64,000 nt of DNA from NCBI RefSeq assembly GCF_000340475.1, contig NZ_CM001792.1:464783-528782 (forward strand). The letters run 5' to 3'. Shown here one piece after another: positions 52,940 through 61,749 of this stretch. Below the pieces are notes generated by a model. It was not told the DNA's origin and made no database searches. It saw only the letters and a list, made by a program, of their open reading frames with translations. Each line of letters opens with the position of its first letter. Position 1 is the stretch's first letter. The stretch comes from Oceanobacillus kimchii X50. Lineage in GTDB: Bacteria > Bacillota > Bacilli > Bacillales > Amphibacillaceae. Both the position numbers and the translations under genes were made by a program.

Positions 52940-54376
52940 GTGGGAAAGAAAAATAAACAGTTCGTGGAAAAAATTACTGCGATGGAAGATGATTTTGCAC
53001 AATGGTATACCGATGTTGTGAAGCAAGCAGACTTGGTAGACTATGGTCAAGTTAGAGGAACAATGATTATTAAACCTTATGGGTATGCTATTTGGGAAAA
53101 TATTAAAAATGAATTGGATCGTATGTTTAAAGAAACTGGACATACAAATGTAGCCTTTCCTTTATTTATACCAGAGAGTTTGCTTCAAAAGGAGAAAGAT
53201 CACGTAGAAGGATTTGCTCCGGAAGTTGCATGGGTAACTCATGGTGGAGAAGAAGAATTAGCAGAACGTATTGCGGTCCGTCCAACATCAGAAGTGCTTT
53301 TCTGTGACTACTATTCTAATAACATTCATTCCTATCGTGACCTTCCAAAACTTTATAATCAATGGGGAAATGTTGTTCGTTGGGAGAAGACAACACGTCC
53401 GTTTCTACGTTCTTCAGAATTCCATTGGCAAGAAGGTCATACTGCACATGCTACAGATGAAGAAGCAACAGAAGAAACAAATCGCATGTTAGAAACCTAT
53501 GCAAAACTTGTGGAAGAGTATCTAGCTGTCCCAGTACTAAAAGGACGAAAAACAGATAAAGAAAAATTCGCAGGTGCAAAATTCACGTTAACGATTGAAG
53601 CATTGATGCATGATGGTAAAGCTTTACAATCAGGAACTTCTCATCATTTTGGAACTGGATTTGCAGAAGCATTTGATATTAATTATCTTGATAAAGATGG
53701 CAGGAGCCAATTTGTTCATCAAACATCTTGGGGATTATCGACGCGTATCATGGGCGCATTGATTATGGTACATGGAGATAATCGTGGACTTGTTGTTCCT
53801 CCGAAAATTGCACCAACGCAGGCGATGATTGTTCCGATTGCTCAACATAAAGAAGGCGTACTTGATAAAGCTTATGAACTACGGGATAAATTAGCGAAAG
53901 TTGCTCGAGTAGATATTGACGGTAGTGATAAGATGCCAGGTTGGAAGTTCAATGAATATGAAATGAAAGGGATACCTGTTCGTGTAGAAATGGGTCCAAA
54001 AGACATTGAAAAAGAACAAGTTGTCCTCGTGCGACGTGATACTGGAGAGAAAGAATTTGTTCCAGTAACTGATGTGGAGACTCGTTTAGTTGAATTGCTC
54101 GATGAAGTTCAATCGAATCTATATCAACGTGCGTTAGATCATCGAGATGAGATGACTACTGTTGCAAAAGATATGGATGAATTTAAAGAGAAAATCGAAA
54201 AAGGCGGATTTATTAAAGCGATGTGGTGTGGAGATGTGAGTTGTGAGGAATCCATCAAAGAAGAAACAACTGCAACATCTCGCTGTATACCTTTTGAAGA
54301 AGAAAAAGTAGCAGACACTTGTGTATGTTGTGGTAAAGAAGCAAAAGAACTAGTATATTGGGCTAGAGCATACTAA
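52940..54376 (+). CDS. proS: Prolyl-tRNA synthetase, short form
   Basis: ProS charges tRNA-Pro. The 478-residue product is the short archaeal/eukaryotic-type enzyme without the inserted editing domain of the long bacterial form. It has class II motifs ([60 protein letters not shown]) and a C-terminal zinc-binding-like part with cysteine pairs and final WARAY. The GTG at 52940 follows GAGGTG. The enzyme type suggests this could be one of two ProS proteins in the genome. Confidence 0.94.
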   Translation: MGKKNKQFVEKITAMEDDFAQWYTDVVKQADLVDYGQVRGTMIIKPYGYAIWENIKNELDRMFKETGHTNVAFPLFIPESLLQKEKDHVEGFAPEVAWVTHGGEEELAERIAVRPTSEVLFCDYYSNNIHSYRDLPKLYNQWGNVVRWEKTTRPFLRSSEFHWQEGHTAHATDEEATEETNRMLETYAKLVEEYLAVPVLKGRKTDKEKFAGAKFTLTIEALMHDGKALQSGTSHHFGTGFAEAFDINYLDKDGRSQFVHQTSWGLSTRIMGALIMVHGDNRGLVVPPKIAPTQAMIVPIAQHKEGVLDKAYELRDKLAKVARVDIDGSDKMPGWKFNEYEMKGIPVRVEMGPKDIEKEQVVLVRRDTGEKEFVPVTDVETRLVELLDEVQSNLYQRALDHRDEMTTVAKDMDEFKEKIEKGGFIKAMWCGDVSCEESIKEETTATSRCIPFEEEKVADTCVCCGKEAKELVYWARAY

Positions 54377-54391
54377 AATATGTGAATGATG

Positions 54392-54431
54392 AGCGGTAAT
54401 TCAGAGTGATATCTGATTTACCGCTTCGTTT
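54392..54431 (+). terminator. Terminator of proS
   Basis: AGCGGTAATTCAG pairs with CTGATTTACCGCT with one mismatch and is followed by a T-rich stretch. Confidence 0.8.
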
Positions 54432-54434
54432 TGT

Positions 54435-54502
54435 TAACTCAATACCTTGCAATACAAGGTATTGAGTTATATACTGATTACATATCTTGTATTACAAGGT
54501 AT
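54435..54502 (+). promoter_or_regulatory. Promoter with two PadR-type operators
   Basis: TTGCAA (54447-54452), 17 bases and TATACT (54470-54475) form a promoter. A perfect palindrome with 15-base arms covers its -35 half (54435-54469, core ATACCTTG/CAAGGTAT), and a second related site ATATCTTGTATTACAAGGTAT lies just after the -10 (54482-54502). The arrangement suits self-repression by the PadR protein that follows. Confidence 0.8.
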
Positions 54503-54552
54503 AAGCATTTAATAATATTATGCATTACAAGATCATAAGTGGAGGCTATGTA

Positions 54553-54888
54553 ATGTCACAAACTCAAATGTTGAAAGGGATCCTAGACGGCTGTCTGCTC
54601 GCAATTATTCATGGTGAAGAATGCTATGGATACGAAATGGCTCAGAAATTAAGCGATTATGGATTTCATCATGTCAGTGAAGGAACAATCTATCCGTTAC
54701 TCATGAGAATGCAACGAGAAAATCTAGTTCAATCTGTAAAAAAAGCATCAATTGCTGGACCGCAAAGAAAATATTATTCATTGACGGAAGAAGGAAAGAG
54801 AGAATTAACAGAATTTATAACAAAATGGAATCAACTTCAATCGAGTGTGAATGACATTTTACAAAAAGAAAGTGAGGATAAACAATGA
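54553..54888 (+). CDS. PadR-family transcriptional regulator
   Basis: The 111-residue PadR protein has GILDGCLLAIIHGEECYGYEM, HVSEGTIYPLLMRMQRENLV as winged-helix recognition part, RKYYSLTEEGKRELTEF as wing, and a C-terminal dimer helix. GGAGG lies seven bases before ATG 54553. It overlaps the next gene (ATGA), forming the common PadR/HAAS-protein pair, and should bind the two palindromes upstream. Confidence 0.9.
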   Translation: MSQTQMLKGILDGCLLAIIHGEECYGYEMAQKLSDYGFHHVSEGTIYPLLMRMQRENLVQSVKKASIAGPQRKYYSLTEEGKRELTEFITKWNQLQSSVNDILQKESEDKQ

Positions 54889-55661
54889 GTATGGAATCGT
54901 CGTTAAGTAAAGAAAGTGTTCGTTTTATAGAGAACCTGCGATTATATCTATTTGCAAGTGGTAAGAAAACAGAAGAAATCAATGAAATTGTTGAAGAATT
55001 ACAAGGTCACTTATTGGAGGCGGAAGAGTCAGGAAAAAATATTCATCAGGTAGTAGGGGATTCCCCAGAAGAGTATATGCAAATGATCTCAAAAGAAATG
55101 AAAGTAGATGTAAAATCTTGGATGATGTACATACCATTAATTTTAATTGGTGGCATATCTTTTAGTATATTTGGAAATTTATTAGAAGGAAGCAATTTTA
55201 CACTAAACTATAGTTTGCTACAAATCATAGGTATTGTGTTGCACGGTATTTTCTTTTTAACAGGAACAGTCATTGCTTTTCGGTATGTTTCAAGAAAGCA
55301 AACGTTAGGATTAAAACAGTATGTGATTATTGCTGTACCAGTTATTTTAAGTATGTTGTTTTATTTGGCAGTGCTGTTTATCAATCATTTATATCCATCA
55401 CCGATGTATCATTTTAGCCTATTAACAAGTTTAATTGTTGCATCACTTGCGGCTATACTAGTGATTGGTCTATCTGTATGGGCAAAAACTGCTGTTCTAC
55501 CGTTTGTATTAATTGCATTACATCTACCAAGTTATCTGCTAATGTATACGAATGTTAGCGAAGATAATCGATTAATTATCGGTATGTTAATTAGTTATGT
55601 ACTTATTGGAGCCTATTTCTTTTTTGAATTAAGACGACTGAAAGGTGATACAGAAGAATGA
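54885..55661 (+). CDS. HAAS-domain membrane protein
   Basis: The 258-residue protein has a cytoplasmic helical N-terminal domain (residues 8-75, SKESVRFIENLRLYL, then EINEIVEELQGHLLEAEESGK) of the HAAS/DUF1700-DUF1129 type often encoded after PadR regulators, and about six membrane helices from residue 85 on. It probably works as a membrane partner of the PadR regulator (inference). Substrate or signal is unknown. Confidence 0.8.
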   Translation: MSMESSLSKESVRFIENLRLYLFASGKKTEEINEIVEELQGHLLEAEESGKNIHQVVGDSPEEYMQMISKEMKVDVKSWMMYIPLILIGGISFSIFGNLLEGSNFTLNYSLLQIIGIVLHGIFFLTGTVIAFRYVSRKQTLGLKQYVIIAVPVILSMLFYLAVLFINHLYPSPMYHFSLLTSLIVASLAAILVIGLSVWAKTAVLPFVLIALHLPSYLLMYTNVSEDNRLIIGMLISYVLIGAYFFFELRRLKGDTEE

Positions 55662-55699
55662 TAGTATGAAAATATAATTATTTGATTGGGGTGTATGGG

Positions 55700-56215
55700 G
55701 TGAGTAAATCTGCATTAGTAATTATTGATGTGCAAAATGCGATGTTTGATGAAGGAGTTTACAATGGGGAACAGTTATTGGAAGAGTTACAGATGCTCAT
55801 AGTAACAGCAAGAGAATCATCCGTACCAATTTTTTATGTGCAACATAATGAAGCGCCAGGGGAGTCATTAGAGAATGGATCTGTTGGATGGGAGATTCGA
55901 CAAGAGATAACACCTAAGGGCCAAGATGTCGTTATTCAGAAAACAACTCCAGATGCATTTTATCGTACCAATTTTCTAGATGAACTAATGAGATATGAAG
56001 TGGAACATCTCTTGGTAACGGGTATACAAACAGAAGTATGTGTCGATACGACGATGCGAAGTGCATTTAACCACGGATATAAAGTTTCCTTAGTATCGGA
56101 TGCACATAGTACATTTGATAATGAAATATTAACCGCAGATAAAATTATTGCGCATCATAATCAAACGCTACGCTTTTTTGGAAAAGTAATTAAACGTAAT
56201 GAATGTACGTTTTAA
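55700..56215 (+). CDS. Isochorismatase-family cysteine hydrolase
   Basis: The 171-residue protein has SALVIIDVQNAMFDEGVYN with the catalytic aspartate, QKTTPDAFYRTNF with the lysine and VTGIQTEVCVDTTMRSAFNHGY with the cysteine, so it is an amidase of the isochorismatase fold, distinct from PncA. Candidate starts are TTG 55682, GTG 55691 and GTG 55700; GGGG eight bases before 55700 favours the last. It is followed 21 bases later by an M20 hydrolase, which suggests a joint amide-degradation unit. Confidence 0.85.
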   Translation: MSKSALVIIDVQNAMFDEGVYNGEQLLEELQMLIVTARESSVPIFYVQHNEAPGESLENGSVGWEIRQEITPKGQDVVIQKTTPDAFYRTNFLDELMRYEVEHLLVTGIQTEVCVDTTMRSAFNHGYKVSLVSDAHSTFDNEILTADKIIAHHNQTLRFFGKVIKRNECTF

Positions 56216-56236
56216 TAAAGTTGATGGAGGATTAGA

Positions 56237-57400
56237 ATGAAGCAGCTTTTAAATCATAAAATGGAAGAAATTATACCAGCTCTAATAGATATTAGTGATT
56301 ATTTGTACTACCATCCAGAGCTAGGAGATCAAGAATTTGAATCAATGAAACTCCTTACCAATCTTCTAGAAAAGCATGGTTTTCAAGTGCAGACAAATAT
56401 TGTAGAAAGACAGACTGCATTTCATGCAACCTTTTCTGGAGCACAACCTGGTCCTAATATTGCTTATTTAGCGGAATACGATGCACTGCCAGGTGTTGGA
56501 CATGGATGTGGCCATAATTTAATCGGAACAATGAGTGTTGGAGCTGCCATTGCTCTAAGTAAGCTAATATCTGAAATTGGAGGAACGGTGCATGTATTCG
56601 GAACACCTGCCGAAGAAACGAATGGAGCCAAGGTTCCGATGAGTGAACAAGGGATTTTTGATAAATTAGATGCCGCAATGATTCTTCATCCTGGAAATAT
56701 ATCTCATGAAAGTGGCGATGCTTTGGCGATGGATGCGATACAGTTTAGCTATACGGGTAAACCTGCACATGCAGCGGCTGCGCCTGAACAGGGAATCAAT
56801 GCCTTAGACAGTGTGATTCAGTTGTTTAATGGTATTAATGCTCTACGTCAACATGTAACAAGTGACGTTCGGATGCATGGAATTATTACAGAGGGTGGTG
56901 TAGCAGCGAATGTTGTGCCAGAAAAGGCAACCGCTCAATTCTATATTCGTGCAAAGGATCGTAGTTACTTAAATCGCTTGGTCCTTCAAGTAAAAGATAT
57001 TGCAAGTGGTGCTGCAGCTATGACGGGTGCAGCATTAGAAATAACAAACTATGAGTTGAGCTATGATAATATGATTACCAATCAACAATTATCAGAGGTA
57101 TTCACAAAAAACTTAAAAGAAACAAGTGAACTTCCAGTACATCCTGCGAAAGAATCTTATGGCTCTATTGATATGGGAAATGTGAGTCAAGTTGTACCTG
57201 CGATTCATCCATATATTGGGATGAACAAATCGGATATTATTGCACATACAACAGAGTTTGCTAAGCAGACAATAACGGAAGATGGGCATAAAACTTTATG
57301 TGATGGAGCATTGTCGCTTGCTAAAACAGGTTATGATTTATTAACCGATGAAGCTTTAATTCATGCAATTCGACAAGAGTTTAATCAATCGAAGAAATAA
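56237..57400 (+). CDS. M20-family amidohydrolase
   Basis: The 387-residue enzyme is of the M20D type that cleaves N-acyl or amide bonds of small molecules. It has YLAEYDALPGVGHGCGHNLIG, GTPAEETNGAKVPM, DAAMILHPGN, the lid domain IQFSYTGKPAHAAAAPEQGINALD and MGNVSQVVPAIHPYIGM. The CGHN and PAEE motifs carry metal ligands and catalytic glutamate. GATGGAGG precedes the ATG. Substrate is unknown. Confidence 0.9.
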   Translation: MKQLLNHKMEEIIPALIDISDYLYYHPELGDQEFESMKLLTNLLEKHGFQVQTNIVERQTAFHATFSGAQPGPNIAYLAEYDALPGVGHGCGHNLIGTMSVGAAIALSKLISEIGGTVHVFGTPAEETNGAKVPMSEQGIFDKLDAAMILHPGNISHESGDALAMDAIQFSYTGKPAHAAAAPEQGINALDSVIQLFNGINALRQHVTSDVRMHGIITEGGVAANVVPEKATAQFYIRAKDRSYLNRLVLQVKDIASGAAAMTGAALEITNYELSYDNMITNQQLSEVFTKNLKETSELPVHPAKESYGSIDMGNVSQVVPAIHPYIGMNKSDIIAHTTEFAKQTITEDGHKTLCDGALSLAKTGYDLLTDEALIHAIRQEFNQSKK

Positions 57401-57511
57401 TGAAGAATGGTTGTTGCCGTAAAATCATGTAAACTCATAGAAAATCTCTCCTTTGTAAAAATTATATCAATGGCCATGGAGTGGTCAAAATAGAAAGGTA
57501 AGGTTATTATT

Positions 57512-58189
57512 ATGCAGCATGTATTACGAGATGGTACGAATGTTGACGTAAGATACTTAACTAGAGAAGATTTACCTGTAATTATGCAACTACAGGATAT
57601 AGTAATTGAAGAATTAATTGATAAAGATAGCTTAGAACCTTTGTCAAGAGAGGAATTTCTTACTATCCTATCCGATGATAAGTTAATGATAGGAGTATTT
57701 GATCAACAGATATTAATTGGTTTTCGAGCATTTCTAAACCCTATAAATGATGAGGAAGGGTTAGGAAAGGATATCGGATTACTAGAAAGCGATTACCCTC
57801 GTATTGTGTATTCGGAGATATCAAATGTTCACCCCGATTATCGGGGAAATGGTTTACAGACATTTATGGGGAAAACTTGGATGGATTCATTGGATAGACG
57901 AGATTTTCGGTACATTTTAGCGACAGTAGCTCCTTTTAATATAGCAAGTTTAAAGGATAAATTTGCTTTAGGGATGAAGATTTATCGATTAAAGAATAAA
58001 TATGGCGATAAACTCCGCTATATTTTTTGTAAGGACCTACAAGCTAACAATAATCAAATAAAAGAAATAACAAAAATTGAAATGGGAGATATCCAAAAGC
58101 AACAGCAATACTTAAATGATGGATATGTAGGATTGAAGATGATGCAGGTGAAAGATACTTGGCATGTAGAGTATGTTAAATATGAATAA
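57512..58189 (+). CDS. GNAT-family acetyltransferase
   Basis: The 225-residue protein starts MQHVLRDGTNVDVRYLTREDLP and has VYSEISNVHPDYRGNGLQTFMG, the acetyl-CoA-binding motif A of GNAT enzymes, and YILATVAPFNIASLKDKFALGMKI, motif B. The acceptor is unknown. AGAAAGGTAAGG precedes the ATG. It is followed by a strong terminator and converges with trhO. Confidence 0.85.
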   Translation: MQHVLRDGTNVDVRYLTREDLPVIMQLQDIVIEELIDKDSLEPLSREEFLTILSDDKLMIGVFDQQILIGFRAFLNPINDEEGLGKDIGLLESDYPRIVYSEISNVHPDYRGNGLQTFMGKTWMDSLDRRDFRYILATVAPFNIASLKDKFALGMKIYRLKNKYGDKLRYIFCKDLQANNNQIKEITKIEMGDIQKQQQYLNDGYVGLKMMQVKDTWHVEYVKYE

Positions 58190-58191
58190 GA

Positions 58192-58234
58192 AAAAAAAGA
58201 TCTGACAGGGTAGAGTTTGTCAGATCTTTTTTTA
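58192..58234. terminator. Shared terminator
   Basis: AAAAAAAGATCTGACA pairs with TGTCAGATCTTTTTTT around a 10-base loop. It serves both convergent genes. Confidence 0.9.
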
Positions 58235-58241
58235 TCTAAAG

Positions 58242-59213
58242 CTATACTTCTTGTGTTAAAGATTCGCCAATCGCTTGTAATCTTTCTTCGACTTGAGTTC
58301 CAGTGAGTTCATGTTCTTTCACATATAAGTTGCGAGGAGTAACACGACATTCATGTGTACAACCCCGTAAATATTTATGCTCATTTTCCTCTGAAGCAAG
58401 TATTTGTTTATTACACTCTGGGTTTGCGCAATTTACATATCTCTCACAAGGTTCACCGTCAAAGTAATCTTTCCCAATGATAACATGTTCTTTACGGTTT
58501 ACTGGTACACTAATACGCTCATCAAATACGTATAGCTGACCATCCCAAAGTTCACCTTGTACTTCAGGGTCTTTTCCATAAGATACAATTCCACCGTGTA
58601 ATTGAGCGACGTCTTCAAAACCTTCTTTTACCAGCCATCCTGAAAACTTCTCACAACGAATTCCGCCTGTACAATAGGTAACGACTTTTTTACCTTCTAA
58701 CATATCCTTATTCTCTTGAACCCAATCAGGAAGGTCGCGGAAAGTTTTGATATCAGGTCGGATTGCACCTCGGAAGTGCCCTAAGTCATATTCATAATCA
58801 TTACGTGCATCCAATACAACTGTATTTTCATCTTGTAATGCTTGATAAAAATCTTTTGGTTCTAAATATTCTCCTGTTGTTTCTAATGGATTCACATCAT
58901 CTTCAAGACGTAAAGTCACTAGTTCAGGGCGTGGGCGAACGTGCATTTTTTTAAATGCATGACCCTCATGAGAATCCACTTTAAATGTCATATCATGGAA
59001 GCGTGCATCGTTGTGCATGTGGTCCATATATGCATTGGTTTGTTCAATAGTTCCTGACACAGTACCATTTATTCCTTCATTTGCAACTAAGATGCGTCCC
59101 TTTAAACCAATCTCCTTGCAATAGCGTAAATGCTCTGCAGCAAAGGTTTCTGGATCATCAATGGTTACATATTGGTAATACAACAATACTTGATATTCTT
59201 GCTTTTTTTCCAT
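58242..59213 (-). CDS. trhO: tRNA uridine-34 hydroxylase (rhodanese-like)
   Basis: TrhO hydroxylates wobble uridine 34 of tRNA with oxygen. The 323-residue protein has an N-terminal acylphosphatase-like part ([33 protein letters not shown]), a rhodanese domain with [18 protein letters not shown] and a C-terminal zinc-binding-like region with CANPECNKQ and CTHEC. AGGTGG lies eight bases before ATG 59213; GTG 59225 overlaps that site. Confidence 0.93.
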   Translation of the reverse strand: MEKKQEYQVLLYYQYVTIDDPETFAAEHLRYCKEIGLKGRILVANEGINGTVSGTIEQTNAYMDHMHNDARFHDMTFKVDSHEGHAFKKMHVRPRPELVTLRLEDDVNPLETTGEYLEPKDFYQALQDENTVVLDARNDYEYDLGHFRGAIRPDIKTFRDLPDWVQENKDMLEGKKVVTYCTGGIRCEKFSGWLVKEGFEDVAQLHGGIVSYGKDPEVQGELWDGQLYVFDERISVPVNRKEHVIIGKDYFDGEPCERYVNCANPECNKQILASEENEHKYLRGCTHECRVTPRNLYVKEHELTGTQVEERLQAIGESLTQEV

Positions 59214-59237
59214 TTTCTTTACCACCTATTCATTCAT

Positions 59238-59291
59238 ATTTGCAAGATATAAATGTTGGTAGGTATCTATACTATTTTTTATCTTGCAAAT
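59238..59291 (-). promoter_or_regulatory. Leader hairpin of trhO
   Basis: ATTTGCAAGATA (59238-59249) and TATCTTGCAAAT (59280-59291) are perfect 12-base inverted arms 30 bases apart. On the minus strand one arm starts at the expected transcript start and the other ends about ten bases before the ribosome site, so the leader RNA can close into a loop. Confidence 0.65.
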
Positions 59292-59295
59292 AAAC

Positions 59296-59324
59296 ATTGT
59301 AGCATGGCTTCATTGCTTTTTCAA
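59296..59324 (-). promoter_or_regulatory. Promoter of trhO
   Basis: On the minus strand TTGAAA (59324-59319), 17 bases and TACAAT (59301-59296) form a sigma-A promoter. Confidence 0.75.
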
Positions 59325-59594
59325 TTCCCTATAATTTATCAAGGTGCAAATGGCTTTCGACTTGTATTCCTAAAAAAGAACAAGAAAAAGAACCTTGAAT
59401 AACCAATCGTTTTGTTGCTCATTTCCACTTGTTTTCTGTTCAGAAAGATAAAAACTTAAAGGATTTTTTGACATTCTCTTTTTTCTTTGTTAAGCCATCC
59501 GTCAACCTTAACCAATGATCTGTATGATGGCACTGCTTATAATGATTTTGGGGTTTAGTCTGATTTGTACTTATTTTAGCATGTCTTTTTTCTT

Positions 59595-59683
59595 AATTAC
59601 CTTTGCCTTTCTCAAAGCCAATTCTAACTATGATAGCAGGATAAACAAGACCGCGTAAACCCATTATTATAGTTATTACCCAT
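59595..59683 (-). pseudogene. Broken YjcZ-like small sporulation protein
   Basis: On the minus strand GGGGGTG precedes ATG 59683, which reads MGNNYNNGFT and then leaves the family frame, stopping after 19 codons. The next frame reads AVLFILLS, and a third reads IIVRIGFEKGKGN. Joined, these give the glycine/tyrosine head and FILLIIVG-type hydrophobic tail of YjcZ-family sporulation peptides, so two small indels appear to have broken it. The rest of 59325-60012 is A+T-rich with weak hairpins only. Confidence 0.45.
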
Positions 59684-60012
59684 ATGTGAATACACCCCCT
59701 TTTTTAATCAGAGGTCTGTATTATATACAAAAAAGGTAACAGCATTACCTTAGTAAACGGGTAAAACTGAATAGTTGATTCCGCCCTATTTAGGTTTATT
59801 AGAAAGACTCTTTAGCCTTGTAACATAATTAAGCTTTCATGTATATAAAGTTATTAGCACCAAAAAATTATCATATTATGCCTCATCTTAATCCCCTTGT
59901 TTTAAAAAAAAGTGCCATACGGAAGTAAAAATAAAATAGTCAACCGCATAGTCAATTTAGGTTTTTAAACCATAGAATATTAATATAATAAAATGGAAGT
60001 GGGTGAATATTT

Positions 60013-60213
60013 ATGGCAAATTCAGATAATTCATTGCCTAATAAAGTTGTAGAAGTAATGGTGGATAGCATCTTTAGAAAAAATGGTCTGAAATCAGAAG
60101 ACTTGAAAGAGAAACTATCCGACGATCAGAAAAAAATGTTGAAAGAAATGGTAGAAGATTTAAAGGAGCAGGTAGAACAATTTAATAACAAAGAAAAAGA
60201 CGAAAAAAAATAA
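60013..60213 (+). CDS. Small charged protein, CotW-like
   Basis: The 66-residue hydrophilic protein reads PNKVVEVMVDSIFRKNGLKSEDL, then QKKMLKEMVEDLKEQVEQF, with a Lys/Glu tail. The IFRKNGL and MVEDLK parts resemble the N-terminal half of spore coat protein CotW, and the gene lies upstream of CotX-type genes. AAGTGGGTG precedes the ATG. CATAGAATA at 59971-59979 fits a sigma-K -10 box, but no -35 match is clear. The family call is tentative. Confidence 0.5.
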   Translation: MANSDNSLPNKVVEVMVDSIFRKNGLKSEDLKEKLSDDQKKMLKEMVEDLKEQVEQFNNKEKDEKK

Positions 60214-60242
60214 AAAACGAGTCAATAAGTAATATTTTTTAT

Positions 60243-60285
60243 AGCTTGTAAAGAAAACAGATGTTTTTTCTTTATAAGCTTTTTA
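60243..60285 (+). terminator. Terminator after the CotW-like gene
   Basis: AGCTTGTAAAGAAA (60243-60256) pairs with TTTCTTTATAAGCT (60267-60280) with one mismatch, then five T. Confidence 0.85.
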
Positions 60286-60339
60286 TTTTATAAAAATAAT
60301 AAACATATATCTTTTTAGACAAACAGTCCGTTTAGATCT

Positions 60340-60560
60340 GAGTGTAGAGCAACTAGTGTAACTTTCTCATATCTGTTCTTATACCTTTGTGGTGAAAGCC
60401 ACCTTCGATTCATACAACTCCCTAAAGAACCCGAGCGCAGTTCGCACATTGCTGCGACGCTTTAGAAGGGCTAGTAAAGGCGTTGGGACAGGATGGCAAC
60501 TCTTGGGCTGCAAGGGCACTGTACCATTGTAAGATCAGTTTTATCATATTTGTGATGAAC
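60340..60560. other. G+C-rich noncoding stretch of unknown nature
   Basis: Between the CotW-like and CotX genes lies a segment clearly richer in G and C than its neighbours, with GAGCGCAGTTCGCACATTGC and GGCGTTGGGACAGGATGGCA. Neither strand has a long frame with a ribosome site. It could be a decayed mobile element or a structured RNA; neither can be shown here. Confidence 0.4.
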
Positions 60561-60635
60561 CCCCTAAAAACTTTTGTGTTCTTAACCTAGAACTAGGTGT
60601 TTTCATTAATTTTTATAATATTAGGGAAAGTGTGC

Positions 60636-60664
60636 AACCATCTAGTTGAAAAATCCATAGATTA
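60636..60664 (+). promoter_or_regulatory. Sigma-K-type promoter of the coat genes
   Basis: AACC (60636-60639), 16 bases and CATAGATTA (60656-60664) match the mother-cell sigma-K pattern mACm-N16-CATAnnnTA exactly. The CotX ATG is 29 bases downstream. Confidence 0.7.
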
Positions 60665-60693
60665 TTTTATAACCACTAGAAAGGAGTGTTAAT

Positions 60694-61296
60694 ATGACAA
60701 CTTATCGAAGTTCAAATGCTGGGGACCGTTACCAAGAAAATCGATACTTTTATTATGATCATGAACAAAAACATCTTGAGCCTGTAGCGGAAAAACGGCA
60801 TGAATGTGGATGTGATCATCACTGTGATTGTCATTGTGATCACGATTGCAAAGATACTTGCGACTACGATTACAAGAGTAATTCACATTTCGATAAAAAT
60901 TATTTTAACGATAGTAACGATGATGCAACAGTTGTACAGGATGCTAACCAATACTCATTTATGGATCAGGAATCTGCTGAACTGATTTGGGTAAGGGAAT
61001 CCTGTGATATCGAAGTGAACACGACAGATACTCAAGTTGGAGTAACTTTGCAGGCAGCATTACAGTTGGCAATCGCCTTAGTTATTAGAGTCACAATTGG
61101 AGATTCAGAACGAGGGGATGCTGTAGCCCAAGAATTAATACAGTTTTCTGATATTGACCAAGTAAACAAACAAAAAATTTATATCTATAATACCAAAGAT
61201 GCTAGAGTAACCACTACAGATACAGATTTGGCTATTAATATTCAACTTTTGCTTCAAGTGTTAGTAGCGATAATCCTGTTAGTTGATATTTTATAA
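60694..61296 (+). CDS. cotX: Spore coat protein, CotX family
   Basis: The 200-residue protein belongs to the CotX insoluble spore coat family. Residues 36-56 form a cluster of seven cysteines and five histidines. The C-terminal CotX part has two related halves, NTTDTQVGVTLQAALQLAIA (109-128) and TTTDTDLAINIQLLLQVLVA (173-192), each a Thr/Asp turn followed by an amphipathic Leu/Gln stretch. The cysteines could give disulfide or metal cross-links in the outer coat. AAAGGAGTG precedes the ATG and a sigma-K promoter lies upstream. Confidence 0.9.
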   Translation: MTTYRSSNAGDRYQENRYFYYDHEQKHLEPVAEKRHECGCDHHCDCHCDHDCKDTCDYDYKSNSHFDKNYFNDSNDDATVVQDANQYSFMDQESAELIWVRESCDIEVNTTDTQVGVTLQAALQLAIALVIRVTIGDSERGDAVAQELIQFSDIDQVNKQKIYIYNTKDARVTTTDTDLAINIQLLLQVLVAIILLVDIL

Positions 61297-61320
61297 ATTT
61301 AATGAATTGAGGTGAGAAGG

Positions 61321-61749
61321 ATGACATACGCTAAAGAATGGCGTGCATTGGATCATTGTGATGACGACAAAAATAATGCTGATATAGAGCAAGAGGCGGA
61401 TCAGGTTAAATCGGAAAAGCAGTTCTCAGATGAATGGATTATCATTAAAGACTCTGAAGGTGTAGAAGTTACCAGTACAGATACGCAGGCGGCAATTTCT
61501 CTTCAGATCGGTATTCAGGTCGCAATCGCAGTTGTTCTTAGTATAACTATTGCAGACTCCGAACGATCCGATGATGTATTACAAGACTTTAAACAGGTAA
61601 TTAAAGTAAAGCAAAGTAATCGTCAAAAAACGATTGTGGAAAAATCGAAAAATGTAAGCATTACAACAACTGATACCGATATTGCTATTAATATTCAATT
61701 GCTTATCCAAGTGCTTGTTGCTATAGTAGTTAGCCTGGATATTCTATAA
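61321..61749 (+). CDS. Second CotX-family (CotV-like) spore coat protein
   Basis: The 142-residue protein repeats the CotX core twice, STDTQAAISLQIGIQVAIAV (about 52-71) and TTTDTDIAINIQLLIQVLVA (115-134), with the IADSERSDDVLQDF link seen in its neighbour, but lacks the Cys/His cluster (one cysteine, C13). GAGGTG lies six bases before ATG 61321; GTG 61312 is less likely. It follows the first gene by 24 bases and probably shares its sigma-K promoter. The pair looks like a CotX/CotV duplication. Confidence 0.87.
   Translation: MTYAKEWRALDHCDDDKNNADIEQEADQVKSEKQFSDEWIIIKDSEGVEVTSTDTQAAISLQIGIQVAIAVVLSITIADSERSDDVLQDFKQVIKVKQSNRQKTIVEKSKNVSITTTDTDIAINIQLLIQVLVAIVVSLDIL

Noticed and set aside
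60340..60560. Group II intron end or transposase remnant
   Set aside because: No domain V-like hairpin, reverse transcriptase frame or terminal inverted repeats could be made out, so no type was assigned.
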